Shown: in pieces, positions 8,391 through 20,170 of the stretch
Layout: every line of letters starts with the position of its first letter
Position numbering within the stretch: the stretch's first letter is position 1
Assembly: GCF_003719195.1 (NCBI RefSeq)
Contig: NZ_CP024996.1
Location: 3,348,001-3,412,000, forward strand
Direction of reading: 5' to 3'
DNA: 64,000 nucleotides
DNA from: Herbaspirillum rubrisubalbicans
Lineage (GTDB): Bacteria > Pseudomonadota > Gammaproteobacteria > Burkholderiales > Burkholderiaceae_D
The notes under the pieces: generated by a model
Database searches by the model: none
The model's input: the letters and a program-made list of their open reading frames with translations, nothing else
What the model was told of the DNA's origin: nothing
Program-made: the position numbers and the translations under genes

Positions 8391-8783
8391 CTAGCGCGTT
8401 GCGACATGGCTGGACGCAGCCGGCGCGTTGGCAGGAACCGAGACACTGCCAGGCTGCCCGGAATTGGGCATGAAGGGATTGGGATTGACGGCAGAAGCGG
8501 GCTTGCCGGAACTGCCGTCGAGCAGTTGGATGAAGACTTCGTTCTGCTTGATCATGCCCAGCTCGAAGCGGGCACGCTCTTCCACGGCGCCTTTGGACTG
8601 CTTCAGGTCATCCACTTCGGAAGCCAACTTGGCGTTGCGCTCCTTGAGTTCATCATTCTTCTTGTGCGCCAGTTGCACCTGGCGGTCGAGCTCCCAGACC
8701 TTGAACCAGCCGCCCTTGCCCAGCCAAAGCGGATACTGGATCACGACCAGCAGGAAGGACAGGCAAAGGATGATCAGGCGCAT
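8391..8783 (-). CDS. ftsB: Cell division protein FtsB
   Basis: 130-residue bitopic membrane protein of the divisome (FtsQBL). It has a short cytoplasmic N-terminus, a TM helix at about residues 3-20, then a periplasmic coiled coil (about 29-75; [19 protein letters not shown]) and the FtsB/DivIC ending region around [14 protein letters not shown]. The C-terminal 45 residues are Pro/Ala/Ser-rich and extend beyond the E. coli length of about 103. It lies directly after eno, the usual position in beta- and gammaproteobacteria. Confidence 0.92.
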   Translation of the reverse strand: MRLIILCLSFLLVVIQYPLWLGKGGWFKVWELDRQVQLAHKKNDELKERNAKLASEVDDLKQSKGAVEERARFELGMIKQNEVFIQLLDGSSGKPASAVNPNPFMPNSGQPGSVSVPANAPAASSHVATR

Positions 8784-8836
8784 AGCCGGGAGCTCTCAAT
8801 GCGGCGCCTGCCTTTGGGGTGGGCGCCGCAAGCTTG

Positions 8837-11931
<3,095 letters not shown>

Positions 11932-12065
11932 CCCCAAAATACGCTCGTTTTTTAAGACCGTCTGCGATTAGTGTCTCTACTTCACCAAACTTGCAGCAAG
12001 AAAACATGCACGCCCCGGGGACTGCCTTCTTGACCATCGCCCCGGCAGTTTGGTTCATCCCGGCG

Positions 12066-12884
12066 CTATTGGCCGTGCTGCGCCCTCCCCTGCAACAGCT
12101 CGCCTATCATCGCGTGGGTGGCCTGCGCCGCTTGCACGGGCGACTCCATCGGGAACAGGTGGCCGCCGGCGATCTGGCGAAAATGCGACCCCACCAGCCG
12201 GCGCGTGGCCTCCAGGCCGGCCATGCGGCACTCGACCGAATCGATCCCGCGGACAAAGCCGATCGGCAGCGGATAGGGCCGGCGCACCAGCGGTCCCAGG
12301 TGATGCGGGAGGGTGCGGTAGACGGCGGTCTCGGTCTCGCGCGAAAAGCGCAGTCGCACGCCACCACCCGGCTGCGGCACCAGCCCATGCTGCAGGTAGT
12401 CGCGCAAGACCTGCGGCGGCCAGGCGGCAAAGAGCGCCTTGGCGGCATAGTGCTGGTAGGCAGACTCCATGTCGGGCCACTGGTCGCGGCGGCGCGCTGA
12501 AGCCACCGAAGGCGAGTGGCGGCTTTCATACTTGAACCATTTGGCCAGGCGCAACACCTGCGCCCGCCAACCCGCCACGATGGGCGAATCCAGCAGCACC
12601 ACGCAGCGCACCAGGTGCGGTCGCTTGCGCGCGGCCATCAGCGCCAGGATGCCGCCCATGGAATGCCCCACCAGAATGACCGGCTCGGTGTAGCTGCGCT
12701 CCAGCTCCTCGCGCAGCTCGCGCGCCAGCGTGCGCCAGCCGTCATCGACCGGAAAGCGCGGATCATGGGCGTGGATGGGCAAGGCGCGCACATCGTAATG
12801 GGCGCGCAATTGTTCGAAGAACATGCCGTAAGTCCCTGCCGGATAACTATTGGCGTGGGCGAAATGCAGGATGGGAAGGCTCAT
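12066..12884 (-). CDS. Alpha/beta hydrolase
   Basis: 272 residues. Alpha/beta-hydrolase fold: oxyanion region HFAHANSYPAGTY near the N-terminus, nucleophile elbow GHSMGG with Ser75, and catalytic His in GGHLFPME near the C-terminus. The acid is probably the Asp of VRGIDSVE. The start is placed at MSLPILHFAH because the fold's first strand begins there; an upstream ATG adds 11 residues. Substrate unknown; relatives are annotated as lipases, esterases or haloperoxidase-like. Isolated minus-strand gene between pyrG and comEC. Confidence 0.8.
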   Translation of the reverse strand: MSLPILHFAHANSYPAGTYGMFFEQLRAHYDVRALPIHAHDPRFPVDDGWRTLARELREELERSYTEPVILVGHSMGGILALMAARKRPHLVRCVVLLDSPIVAGWRAQVLRLAKWFKYESRHSPSVASARRRDQWPDMESAYQHYAAKALFAAWPPQVLRDYLQHGLVPQPGGGVRLRFSRETETAVYRTLPHHLGPLVRRPYPLPIGFVRGIDSVECRMAGLEATRRLVGSHFRQIAGGHLFPMESPVQAAQATHAMIGELLQGRAQHGQ

Positions 12885-12995
12885 GGACGGGCAGATGCGA
12901 TGCAATGGCCGCAGCATAGCAAAACGGCCAAGATCGCGAGCGTGCTATTTTCCCGCATCGCGAAATGCACCCGCACCTCCTTCAGGGAGAACGCC

Positions 12996-15485
12996 TCAAT
13001 GACCGTACCAGTAGCGCGCGTGCTGCTTGCGGTATTGCTCGACCTGTAACTGGTCACCCAGGGTCATGGTCAGTGCGCCGGATTCATCGGTACGCAGCCG
13101 GCGAATGCCCAGGCGACCATAACGTTCATATACCTCGGGCTTGGGGTGATTGAAACGGTTGCGATAGCCGACCTGGAACACCACCAGTTCCGGCCGCACC
13201 GCCCGCAGGAAAGGCTCGGTGGAGGACGTGCCGCTGCCGTGATGCGGTGCCAGCAGCACGGTCGAAGGCAGTCGATCAGCCAGCGGGCCGTTGACCAGTT
13301 CATCTTCCTGGGTGGCCTCGATATCGCCGGTCAGCAGCACCGACTGGCGTCCAATCTGCACCTTCAGCACGCAACTGCGGGCATTGGGCCGCCATTTGTC
13401 GCTGTCGTAGCTGGCCGCAGCGGGATGCAGGACGGTAAAGCCGATGCCATCCCAGTTCCAGGTCTGGCCGGCCTGGCAGCGAGTATTCACAGGTGCACTG
13501 CGCAGGATGCGGCTGTCCGGCGACAAGGAAGAATAGACGCTATCCACCGATAGGCTCTTGAACAAGGACAAGGCGCCGCCCGAATGGTCGTTGTCATTGT
13601 GCGAAATCACCACCCGATCCAGATGATCGATGCCATGCGCGCGCAGATACGGCAGGATCACCCGGGTCGCCCCATCCGACTCGGCCGTGTAATAGGGACC
13701 GGTGTCATAGAGCAGGCGATGGCCGGGCGTTTCCACCAGCACCGCCATGCCCTGCCCGACGTCGAAGGCGGTCACGCGCATGGTGCCCTCGGCCGGGCCC
13801 AGCGGCGTATTGAGCAGCAGCGGCAGCCAGCCGAACAGACCCAGCCAGCGCACCGGCCAGCCGCGCGGCGCCAGCACCAGCAAGGTGCCGCCCAGGGCTA
13901 AGGCAAACATCCACCAGCTTGGCAAGGGTGTCTGCCATACCGCCCAGGGCATGGCATTGAGCGTTTGCAGGAAATCGGCCAGCCAGGACAGCAACTGGTG
14001 CGGCACCTGCAGCACGAATTGGGCCAGCACGGTCGGCAGGATGCTGCCCACCAGCGCCAGCGGCGTAATCACCAGCGACACCAGCGGGATGGCAATGGCA
14101 TTGGCAATCGGGCTCACCAGCGAATACTGCCCGAACAGCAGCATGGTCAACGGCACCAGCCCCAGCGTGACCACGTATTGGGCATGACTGGCTTCCTTGA
14201 TCCGCTGCAGCAACGCCGGCCACCAGTGCTTGCGGGCGGCGGCCGCCGCCATCGCCCGTGGTGGCTGCATCCGCCCGACCGAACCATACAGCAACAAGGC
14301 CACCGCCCCGAAAGAGAGCCAGAAACCCGGCCACAGCACCGCCCAGGGATCCAGCAACAAGACCAGCGCCAGGGCCAGGCACTGCACCACCGAGACACGC
14401 ACTATGCGCCCGCGCCAGAAAGCGATCCCCACCACGATCAACATGTACAGCGTGCGCTGGGCCGGCACGCCGAAGCCCGCCAGCAGCACATAGAGCAAGG
14501 CCGTCACCATGCCCGCGATCACCGCCACCTTCTGGGCCGGCAGGCGCAGCGGCAATTGCGCGCCCGTGAAAAACGAGCGCCGCCACAGCCAGCCCGCCAG
14601 GCCGCCACACAAGGCCGCCAGCATGGTGATGTGCAGGCCGGAGATAGCCATCAGGTGGCCAATGCCGGTGCGATTGAAGACGGTCCAGTCATCCTGCCGG
14701 ATGCCACGCTGGTCGCCCATGACCAGGGCGGCGATCACGCCGGCGTAGGGGGCATCGGGTAAGGCCGTGTAGATGCGGTCGCGCAGCCAGCCGCGGGCGC
14801 TATCGATCACATGCGAAGGAGTCCAGACGAAGGTATCGATACGTCGGTTCAAGGCCGTGGCCGGCGCACTGGCGGCGGCCGGGCGCCCCACCACGTAGCC
14901 GGTGGCGCGCACGTCATCCTGCAGCAGCGACAATTCGTAATCGAAGCCATCGGGGTTGGCATTGCCGTGCGGGCGCTTCAGGCGCACCTGCAAGCGCCAG
15001 CGTTCGCCGGGCCGCAGATCGGGCACGGCCAGCGGGGCTGGGGCAGCCTGTTCGCCATCTTCGGTGGGCTGCTGGTAACGCTGGTTACCATACCAGGACA
15101 GGGCCAGCCGCGGCGGCACCGGTGGCTTGATGCCGCTTTGTAGCACCACCTGTTCGACATCGAAGCGGAAACGCACGCCCTGATCGTTATGGACCGGCAA
15201 ATCGGCCACGGTGCCGATGACGGTGATGTCACGGCCTTCCCAGGCGCTGGGCAACTCCTGGTCGAGGTAATACAGAGCAAAGGAAGCCGCCCACAAAAAA
15301 CCCAGCCAGGCACCGCAAGTGAGCAGCACCGGCACGCGCAAGAAGGGCTGCCAGAACTTCCAGGCAGTGAAGGCCAGCAAGGCTGCCAGCACCAGGCCCA
15401 CCCCATACCATTCCAGGCCCGGCAACTGCCCCTGCACCTGCAACAGCCCTACGCCAATGGCAAAACCGATGATCAAGGCGCGCAT
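12996..15485 (-). CDS. comEC: ComEC/Rec2 DNA uptake channel
   Basis: 829-residue inner-membrane protein expected to pass single-stranded DNA into the cytoplasm during natural transformation. It has an N-terminal DUF4131-type region with two to three TM helices, a periplasmic OB-like part (about 65-230), the Competence multi-TM domain (about 250-530) and a C-terminal metallo-beta-lactamase domain (about 560-800). The latter has HNDNDHSGG, LTGDIEATQED and LAPHHGSGTSS, so metal ligands appear intact. Its ATG overlaps the tatD stop (TGATG), implying translational coupling. Confidence 0.95.
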   Translation of the reverse strand: MRALIIGFAIGVGLLQVQGQLPGLEWYGVGLVLAALLAFTAWKFWQPFLRVPVLLTCGAWLGFLWAASFALYYLDQELPSAWEGRDITVIGTVADLPVHNDQGVRFRFDVEQVVLQSGIKPPVPPRLALSWYGNQRYQQPTEDGEQAAPAPLAVPDLRPGERWRLQVRLKRPHGNANPDGFDYELSLLQDDVRATGYVVGRPAAASAPATALNRRIDTFVWTPSHVIDSARGWLRDRIYTALPDAPYAGVIAALVMGDQRGIRQDDWTVFNRTGIGHLMAISGLHITMLAALCGGLAGWLWRRSFFTGAQLPLRLPAQKVAVIAGMVTALLYVLLAGFGVPAQRTLYMLIVVGIAFWRGRIVRVSVVQCLALALVLLLDPWAVLWPGFWLSFGAVALLLYGSVGRMQPPRAMAAAAARKHWWPALLQRIKEASHAQYVVTLGLVPLTMLLFGQYSLVSPIANAIAIPLVSLVITPLALVGSILPTVLAQFVLQVPHQLLSWLADFLQTLNAMPWAVWQTPLPSWWMFALALGGTLLVLAPRGWPVRWLGLFGWLPLLLNTPLGPAEGTMRVTAFDVGQGMAVLVETPGHRLLYDTGPYYTAESDGATRVILPYLRAHGIDHLDRVVISHNDNDHSGGALSLFKSLSVDSVYSSLSPDSRILRSAPVNTRCQAGQTWNWDGIGFTVLHPAAASYDSDKWRPNARSCVLKVQIGRQSVLLTGDIEATQEDELVNGPLADRLPSTVLLAPHHGSGTSSTEPFLRAVRPELVVFQVGYRNRFNHPKPEVYERYGRLGIRRLRTDESGALTMTLGDQLQVEQYRKQHARYWYGH

Positions 15486-16291
15486 CAGAGCTTCAATCCA
15501 GAACAGGCCAGGCGCGGCAGTGCGACCTGGGCATTGGCAGTAGTGGTGGCGGCCACCTCGGTCAACGACAATTGGCGCAACTCGGCCAGCACGGCGCCGA
15601 TGCGCGGGATCTGGTCGGGCGTATTGGTATCAGGATGGCGCCAGGCCGGCGAGATATCGGGGGCGTCGGTTTCCAGCACGATGGACGACAGCGGCAGTTC
15701 GGCCGCCAGGCGGCGGATCTGCAAGGAGCGCGGGAAAGTCATGGCACCGCCAAAGCCAAGGTGCAGGCCGAGTTCGACGAAGTTTTCGGCTTGCTGGTGG
15801 CTGCCGTTGAAGGCATGGGCAATGCCGCCGGGCACGCGGATGCGGCGCAGGTATTTGAGGATGATGTCCTGCGAGCGCCGCACATGCAGCAGCACCGGCA
15901 GGTCAAAGTCGCGCGCCAGCTTGAGCTGCTCGGCAAAGAAGAATTCCTGCTTTTCGCGCAAGGGACCTTCCTTCAACGCCGGCACGAAGAAATCCAGACC
16001 GATTTCGCCAATGCCCACGAAGAGCGGGTCGTCCAGGGCCGCCGCAATTGCCTCGCGCAAAACGTCAAGATCGGCGGGCTCGGCCGTAGGCACATAGAGC
16101 GGATGGATACCCAGTGCGTAGACGGCATTGCCGAGCTCGCGCGCCAGCTGTGCGACCTGACTGAAATTGACGCGGGCAATGGCCGGGATGACGATGGCCC
16201 GTACCCCGGCCTGCGCGGCCTCATCGGCCACGGCAGCGGAACGGTCGCCGAATTCCCCGGCGTCGAGATGGCAGTGTGTATCGACCCACAT
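15485..16291 (-). CDS. TatD-family metal-dependent hydrolase
   Basis: 268 residues, TIM-barrel deoxyribonuclase-like family. Metal site DTHCHLD at residues 4-10, then the catalytic Glu in GIGEIGLDFF, HVRRSQDI, AHAFNGS and LETDAPDISP. Family members act as 3'-5' exonucleases or DNA-repair nucleases; the exact substrate is open. The start at MWVDTHCHLD is preferred over an ORF start 24 codons upstream because the family begins directly with this motif. It overlaps comEC by one base, a suggestive pairing of a nuclease with DNA uptake. Confidence 0.9.
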   Translation of the reverse strand: MWVDTHCHLDAGEFGDRSAAVADEAAQAGVRAIVIPAIARVNFSQVAQLARELGNAVYALGIHPLYVPTAEPADLDVLREAIAAALDDPLFVGIGEIGLDFFVPALKEGPLREKQEFFFAEQLKLARDFDLPVLLHVRRSQDIILKYLRRIRVPGGIAHAFNGSHQQAENFVELGLHLGFGGAMTFPRSLQIRRLAAELPLSSIVLETDAPDISPAWRHPDTNTPDQIPRIGAVLAELRQLSLTEVAATTTANAQVALPRLACSGLKL

Positions 16292-16544
16292 GTGCTGACT
16301 GGCTTGGCGAAAATCGGAAAGACCGGCACATCGGGCGCCGGTTCCGGGTGACGACACACGCAATGGGATTCGCTAGCGGCAAGTCCAGCCACAGGCTGAT
16401 CCGGCTCGCTTCCCCCGAAGCGTCTTGTTATTTGTACAGCGTAACCTGTTCGCACAGGATGCAGACACGGGAGTGTAACGTTTAACGCCCTCTTGCAGCC
16501 GTTAACAATCGTAAAGAATTACCCATCACGAAGGGAGCGAACAT

Positions 16545-16568
16545 AAAAAAGACGCGATCGCTCGCGTC
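16545..16568 (-). terminator. Rho-independent terminator of argE
   Basis: Minus-strand stem GACGCGA / TCGCGTC with a 4-nt GCGA loop followed by six T (16550-16545), 21 bp after the argE stop. Confidence 0.9.
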
Positions 16569-16589
16569 CTCAGCGCTGGCCCGGCGCGA

Positions 16590-17762
16590 TCAGGCAGCTT
16601 GCAGCGACTTGCCCAGCTTGCGCAGGAATTGCTCGCAACGTTCCATCTGCGCCAGCGCCACGAATTCATTGGGCTTGTGGGCGTTGCCGATGTCGCCAGG
16701 GCCGCAGACGATGGTCGGGATACCGATCTGCTGGAACAGCCCGGCCTCGGTGCCATAAGCCACCTTGCGGGTTTGGCGATCACCCGTAAGCGCGCGCACC
16801 AGTTCGGTGATGGCGGCCTGCTCGGCGGCTTCCAACGCCGGGCTGCCGGCGAAGTTATCGATTTCCACACGCGCGTCTGGGAATTCGGCGCGCATCCGGG
16901 GCAGCAGGACTTGGGCGATGTACTGGTCGATCTGGGCCTGGATGTCGCCCACGCCCATGCCCGGCAGGTTACGGAATTCATAGGTAAATTCGCACAGTTC
17001 AGGAATGGTATTGACCGCAATACCACCCCGGATCTGGTTGGTAGTCATGGTGCTGAAGGGCACGTCGAAGGCCTGGTCATAGGGGCCATTGGCCTTGTAG
17101 CCATCGGCGAAGTCGCGAATGGCGCAGATCAGGCGCGCGGCGTGCTCAATGGCGTTGCAGCCATGGGGCGTCAGCGAAGAATGCGCCGACTTGCCATGCA
17201 CCTTGCAGGCAAACACGTTGATGCCCTTGTGCGCCACCACCACATTCATGCTGGTGGGCTCGCCCACCACGCAACCATCGACCTTGATGCCGCGCTTGAC
17301 GATTTCTTCCAGCATCACCGGCGCGCCGATGCAGCCGATTTCTTCATCATAGGAAAAGGCCAGGTGAATGGGTTTTACCCGCGGCATGGTCAGGAACTCC
17401 GGCACCAGGGCCAGCGCGGTGGCGATGAAACCCTTCATATCGCACGTGCCGCGGCCGTACAGGCTACCGTCCTTCTCGGTGATCTTGAAGGGATCGGTAT
17501 CCCACTTCTGGCCATCGACCGGCACCACGTCGGTGTGACCGGAGAGCACGATGCCGCCTTCGGTGCTGCCCGCATTGGGGCCGGCGGTAGCTGGCAGGGT
17601 AGCAAACAGGTTGGCCTTGGTCTGCTCCTTGTTGTGTGCCAACCAGGAGGAAATGCCCTGCTGTTGCAGGCTGTCACGCACGGTGGTGATCAGTTCCAGG
17701 TTGGAATTGCGGCTGGTGGTATCGAAGGCGACCAGGGTCTCTAGCCATTGGCGGGTGTTCAT
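16590..17762 (-). CDS. argE: Acetylornithine deacetylase
   Basis: 390 residues, M20 metallopeptidase family. Removes acetate from N-acetylornithine in arginine synthesis. Metal-site motifs: SGHTDVVPVDG, YGRGTCDMKG, and the catalytic Glu pair in SYDEEIGCIGA. The Met at 17762 has GGAG 8 bases upstream, so it is preferred over a start six codons upstream. Single-gene unit with its own terminator. argC lies far away (37 kb), so the arginine genes are dispersed in this genome. Confidence 0.92.
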   Translation of the reverse strand: MNTRQWLETLVAFDTTSRNSNLELITTVRDSLQQQGISSWLAHNKEQTKANLFATLPATAGPNAGSTEGGIVLSGHTDVVPVDGQKWDTDPFKITEKDGSLYGRGTCDMKGFIATALALVPEFLTMPRVKPIHLAFSYDEEIGCIGAPVMLEEIVKRGIKVDGCVVGEPTSMNVVVAHKGINVFACKVHGKSAHSSLTPHGCNAIEHAARLICAIRDFADGYKANGPYDQAFDVPFSTMTTNQIRGGIAVNTIPELCEFTYEFRNLPGMGVGDIQAQIDQYIAQVLLPRMRAEFPDARVEIDNFAGSPALEAAEQAAITELVRALTGDRQTRKVAYGTEAGLFQQIGIPTIVCGPGDIGNAHKPNEFVALAQMERCEQFLRKLGKSLQAA

Positions 17763-17856
17763 GCTGACTCCATGTTCCATCTGTTCATCTATTCAAAAGC
17801 ACGCCGCCGTCTCCGAAAAGACGGCGGCGAAAGACTGCAAGCTTACCCGGAAAGTG

Positions 17857-18567
17857 TCAGGGCCGCTGTGAGGCCACGCGCAAGCCCTGGTCGGACAAGC
17901 GCAGGATCCGTCCGCAACGCCCTGCCAGTTCGATGTCGTGGGTCACGATCACGAAGGCCGTACCCAGCGTGCGCGAGAGTTCGATCATCAGTTCGAAGGT
18001 GCGATCGGCCGTGCTGCGGTCCAGATTGCCGGTCGGCTCATCGGCCAGTACGCAGGCCGGTTGGGTCACCAGGGCGCGTGCCAGCGCCACCCGCTGGCGC
18101 TCGCCACCGGAGAGTTCGCCCGGTACGTGGCTCACGCGCTGGGCCAGGCCGACCTTCTCCAGCATCTCGCGCGCCTGCTCCTGAGCCTGGTCGCGCTTGA
18201 CGCGGCGGATCATCAAGGGCATGGCCACGTTGTCCAGCGCCGAGAATTCCGGCAGCAGGTGATGGAACTGATAGACGAAGCCCAGCGACTGGTTGCGCAA
18301 GGCGCCCCGCTCGCTCTCGCCCAGGCCGGCAAAGTCCTTGCCAAGCAAGCTCACGGTCCCGGTGCTGGGGGTATCCAGCCCGCCCAGCAGATGCAGCAGG
18401 GTCGACTTGCCCGAGCCCGAGGCGCCGACGATGGCGACTTGTTCGCCGTGGTAGACGTCGATATCGACATTGGCCAATACCTTCACCGAATACTTGCCCT
18501 GGGTGAAGGTCTTGCCCAGGCCACGCGACGACAGCACGGCCTGGCGGTTCTTGATCGGATCATTCAT
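17857..18567 (-). CDS. lolD: Lipoprotein-releasing ABC transporter ATPase LolD
   Basis: 236 residues. Drives release of outer-membrane lipoproteins from the inner membrane with LolC/E. Walker [11 protein letters not shown]-loop region [18 protein letters not shown] typical of LolD, signature LSGGERQR, Walker [12 protein letters not shown] and switch His in VTHD. The start at MNDPIKNRQ overlaps the end of lolC by 8 bp. The longer upstream frame is lolC sequence read in another frame. Confidence 0.95.
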   Translation of the reverse strand: MNDPIKNRQAVLSSRGLGKTFTQGKYSVKVLANVDIDVYHGEQVAIVGASGSGKSTLLHLLGGLDTPSTGTVSLLGKDFAGLGESERGALRNQSLGFVYQFHHLLPEFSALDNVAMPLMIRRVKRDQAQEQAREMLEKVGLAQRVSHVPGELSGGERQRVALARALVTQPACVLADEPTGNLDRSTADRTFELMIELSRTLGTAFVIVTHDIELAGRCGRILRLSDQGLRVASQRP

Positions 18568-19825
18568 AGCGCAGCGCCTCCGCAGGTTTGACGCGAGCGG
18601 CGGCCCAGCTCGGGTACAGCGTGGCCAGGAACGCCAGCACCACGGCCACGCCGCCGATGGTGTAGACATCCGACCAGATCAGTTCGGAAGGCAATTCGGA
18701 AATCACGTAGATGCTCTTGGGCAGGAACTGCACATGGAAAGCGTGCTCGATGGCCGGCACCAGCACGTCGATGTTGAGCGCCACCAACACCCCCAGGCCG
18801 ACGCCCACCGCCGTGCCGATCAGGCCCACCAGCGCGCCCTGGATCACGAAGATCTTCATGATGGAACCGGGCGAAGCACCCAGCGTGCGCAGGATGGCGA
18901 TGTCGGCCTGCTTGTCGGTAACCGTCATGACCAGAGTCGAGACCAGATTGAAGGCAGCCACCGCGATGATCAGGGTGAGGATGATGAACATCATGCGTTT
19001 TTCGGTCTTGACCGCCGCGAACCAGTTGCTGTTCTGCTGCGACCAGTCGCGCAGGTAGAGGTCCCCGCTCAGGGTGCGCGCCAGCTGCTGGGTCACTTCC
19101 GGGGCCTGCAGCATGTCGCGGATGCGCAGGCGCACGCCGGTGGGGGCGTCCATGCGGAACAGGGTCTCGGCATCCTTGATGTCGATGAAGGCCAGCGAGG
19201 AATCGAACTCATAATGACCGGCCTCGAAGATGCCGGTCACGGTGAACTGCTTCAAGCGCGGCAGCACGCCGGCCGGCGTCACCTGGCCCTGCGGTACGAT
19301 CAGCGTGACCTTGTCCCCCAGGCCCACACGCATCCCGCGTGCCAGCTCGCCGCCGATGACGATGTTGAATTCACCGGGCTTGAGCGAATCGAAACTGCCC
19401 TGCTTGATCTGCTTGGCCACGTCCGAGACCTTGGGCTCTTCCTCGGGCAGCACGCCGCGCACCATCACGCCGCGCAGGTTGTCGTCACGCGTCATCATGC
19501 CCTGCCCGGCCACGTAGGGTGCCGCGCCCAGCACTTCCGGGTTCTGGAAAGCCTGCTTGGCCACGGCCTGCCAGTCGTGCATGGAACCGGAAGCGTCGAA
19601 CACCTCGATATGCGGCAACACCGACAACATGCGGTCACGTACTTCCTTCTGGAAGCCGTTCATCACCGACAGCACCACGATCAGCGCGGCCACGCCCAGC
19701 CCGATGCCGGCCATGGAAATAAGGGAAATGAAGGAAATAAAACTATTGCGGCCGCTGCGCTTGCCGGCCCGCGTATAGCGGATACCGACCAGCCATTCGA
19801 ACGGCAGGTTTTTAATCAGACTCAA
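18560..19825 (-). CDS. lolC: Lipoprotein-releasing ABC transporter permease LolC/LolE
   Basis: 421 residues with a large periplasmic domain between TM1 (about 26-50; [20 protein letters not shown]) and three C-terminal TM helices (about 270-405). I place the start at a TTG (19825) because GGAG sits 5 bases before it and the protein then begins [20 protein letters not shown], as LolC/E proteins do. The 77 upstream in-frame codons lack this pattern. Only one LolC/E gene is present, as in other betaproteobacteria, so it probably works as a homodimer. Confidence 0.92.
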   Translation of the reverse strand: MSLIKNLPFEWLVGIRYTRAGKRSGRNSFISFISLISMAGIGLGVAALIVVLSVMNGFQKEVRDRMLSVLPHIEVFDASGSMHDWQAVAKQAFQNPEVLGAAPYVAGQGMMTRDDNLRGVMVRGVLPEEEPKVSDVAKQIKQGSFDSLKPGEFNIVIGGELARGMRVGLGDKVTLIVPQGQVTPAGVLPRLKQFTVTGIFEAGHYEFDSSLAFIDIKDAETLFRMDAPTGVRLRIRDMLQAPEVTQQLARTLSGDLYLRDWSQQNSNWFAAVKTEKRMMFIILTLIIAVAAFNLVSTLVMTVTDKQADIAILRTLGASPGSIMKIFVIQGALVGLIGTAVGVGLGVLVALNIDVLVPAIEHAFHVQFLPKSIYVISELPSELIWSDVYTIGGVAVVLAFLATLYPSWAAARVKPAEALRYE

Positions 19826-20170
19826 AATTGCTCCGGGAGAGGACCTGCAAACAATGCAGCCAAACCGGTCGCGCCAGGATGCGATGGTCGGGCCGCACGC
19901 CAACACGGGCGAAGGCAAAGCGCGAAGTTTGCCACAGTTTGGACGCTCGGCCCATCCCCTGACCGGCCCTGCTGTGCTTGCGCTTGCCCTTCGTGACACC
20001 GTCGTGCAGCCTATAGATCCACTTCCACGGCAGAGGTTCGCCAGGACCGGCTTCATATTTCAGGTATCAGGAGTGTTGCATCCGAACCTGGTTATATATA
20101 CAGTACCTACAGTACTACCACCGTACCCATCTGCTCCACCCTATTCCTACCAGGAATTTCCCTGCTCCCC
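19826..20170. other. Divergent promoter region between lolC and the helicase gene
   Basis: 345 bp without a gene. It carries the candidate LexA box (20088-20103) and, just after it, the direct repeat ACAGTACCTACAGTAC (20100-20115). No strong -35/-10 pair was found for lolC. Confidence 0.5.
20088..20103 (+). promoter_or_regulatory. Candidate LexA (SOS) box
   Basis: CTGG-TTATATAT-ACAG fits CTGT-N8-ACAG with one mismatch, with an alternating T/A core like the strongest SOS boxes and a TA 3' extension. It lies 68 bp before the helicase ATG, a position seen for uvrD-type genes. SOS control is inferred. Confidence 0.65.
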
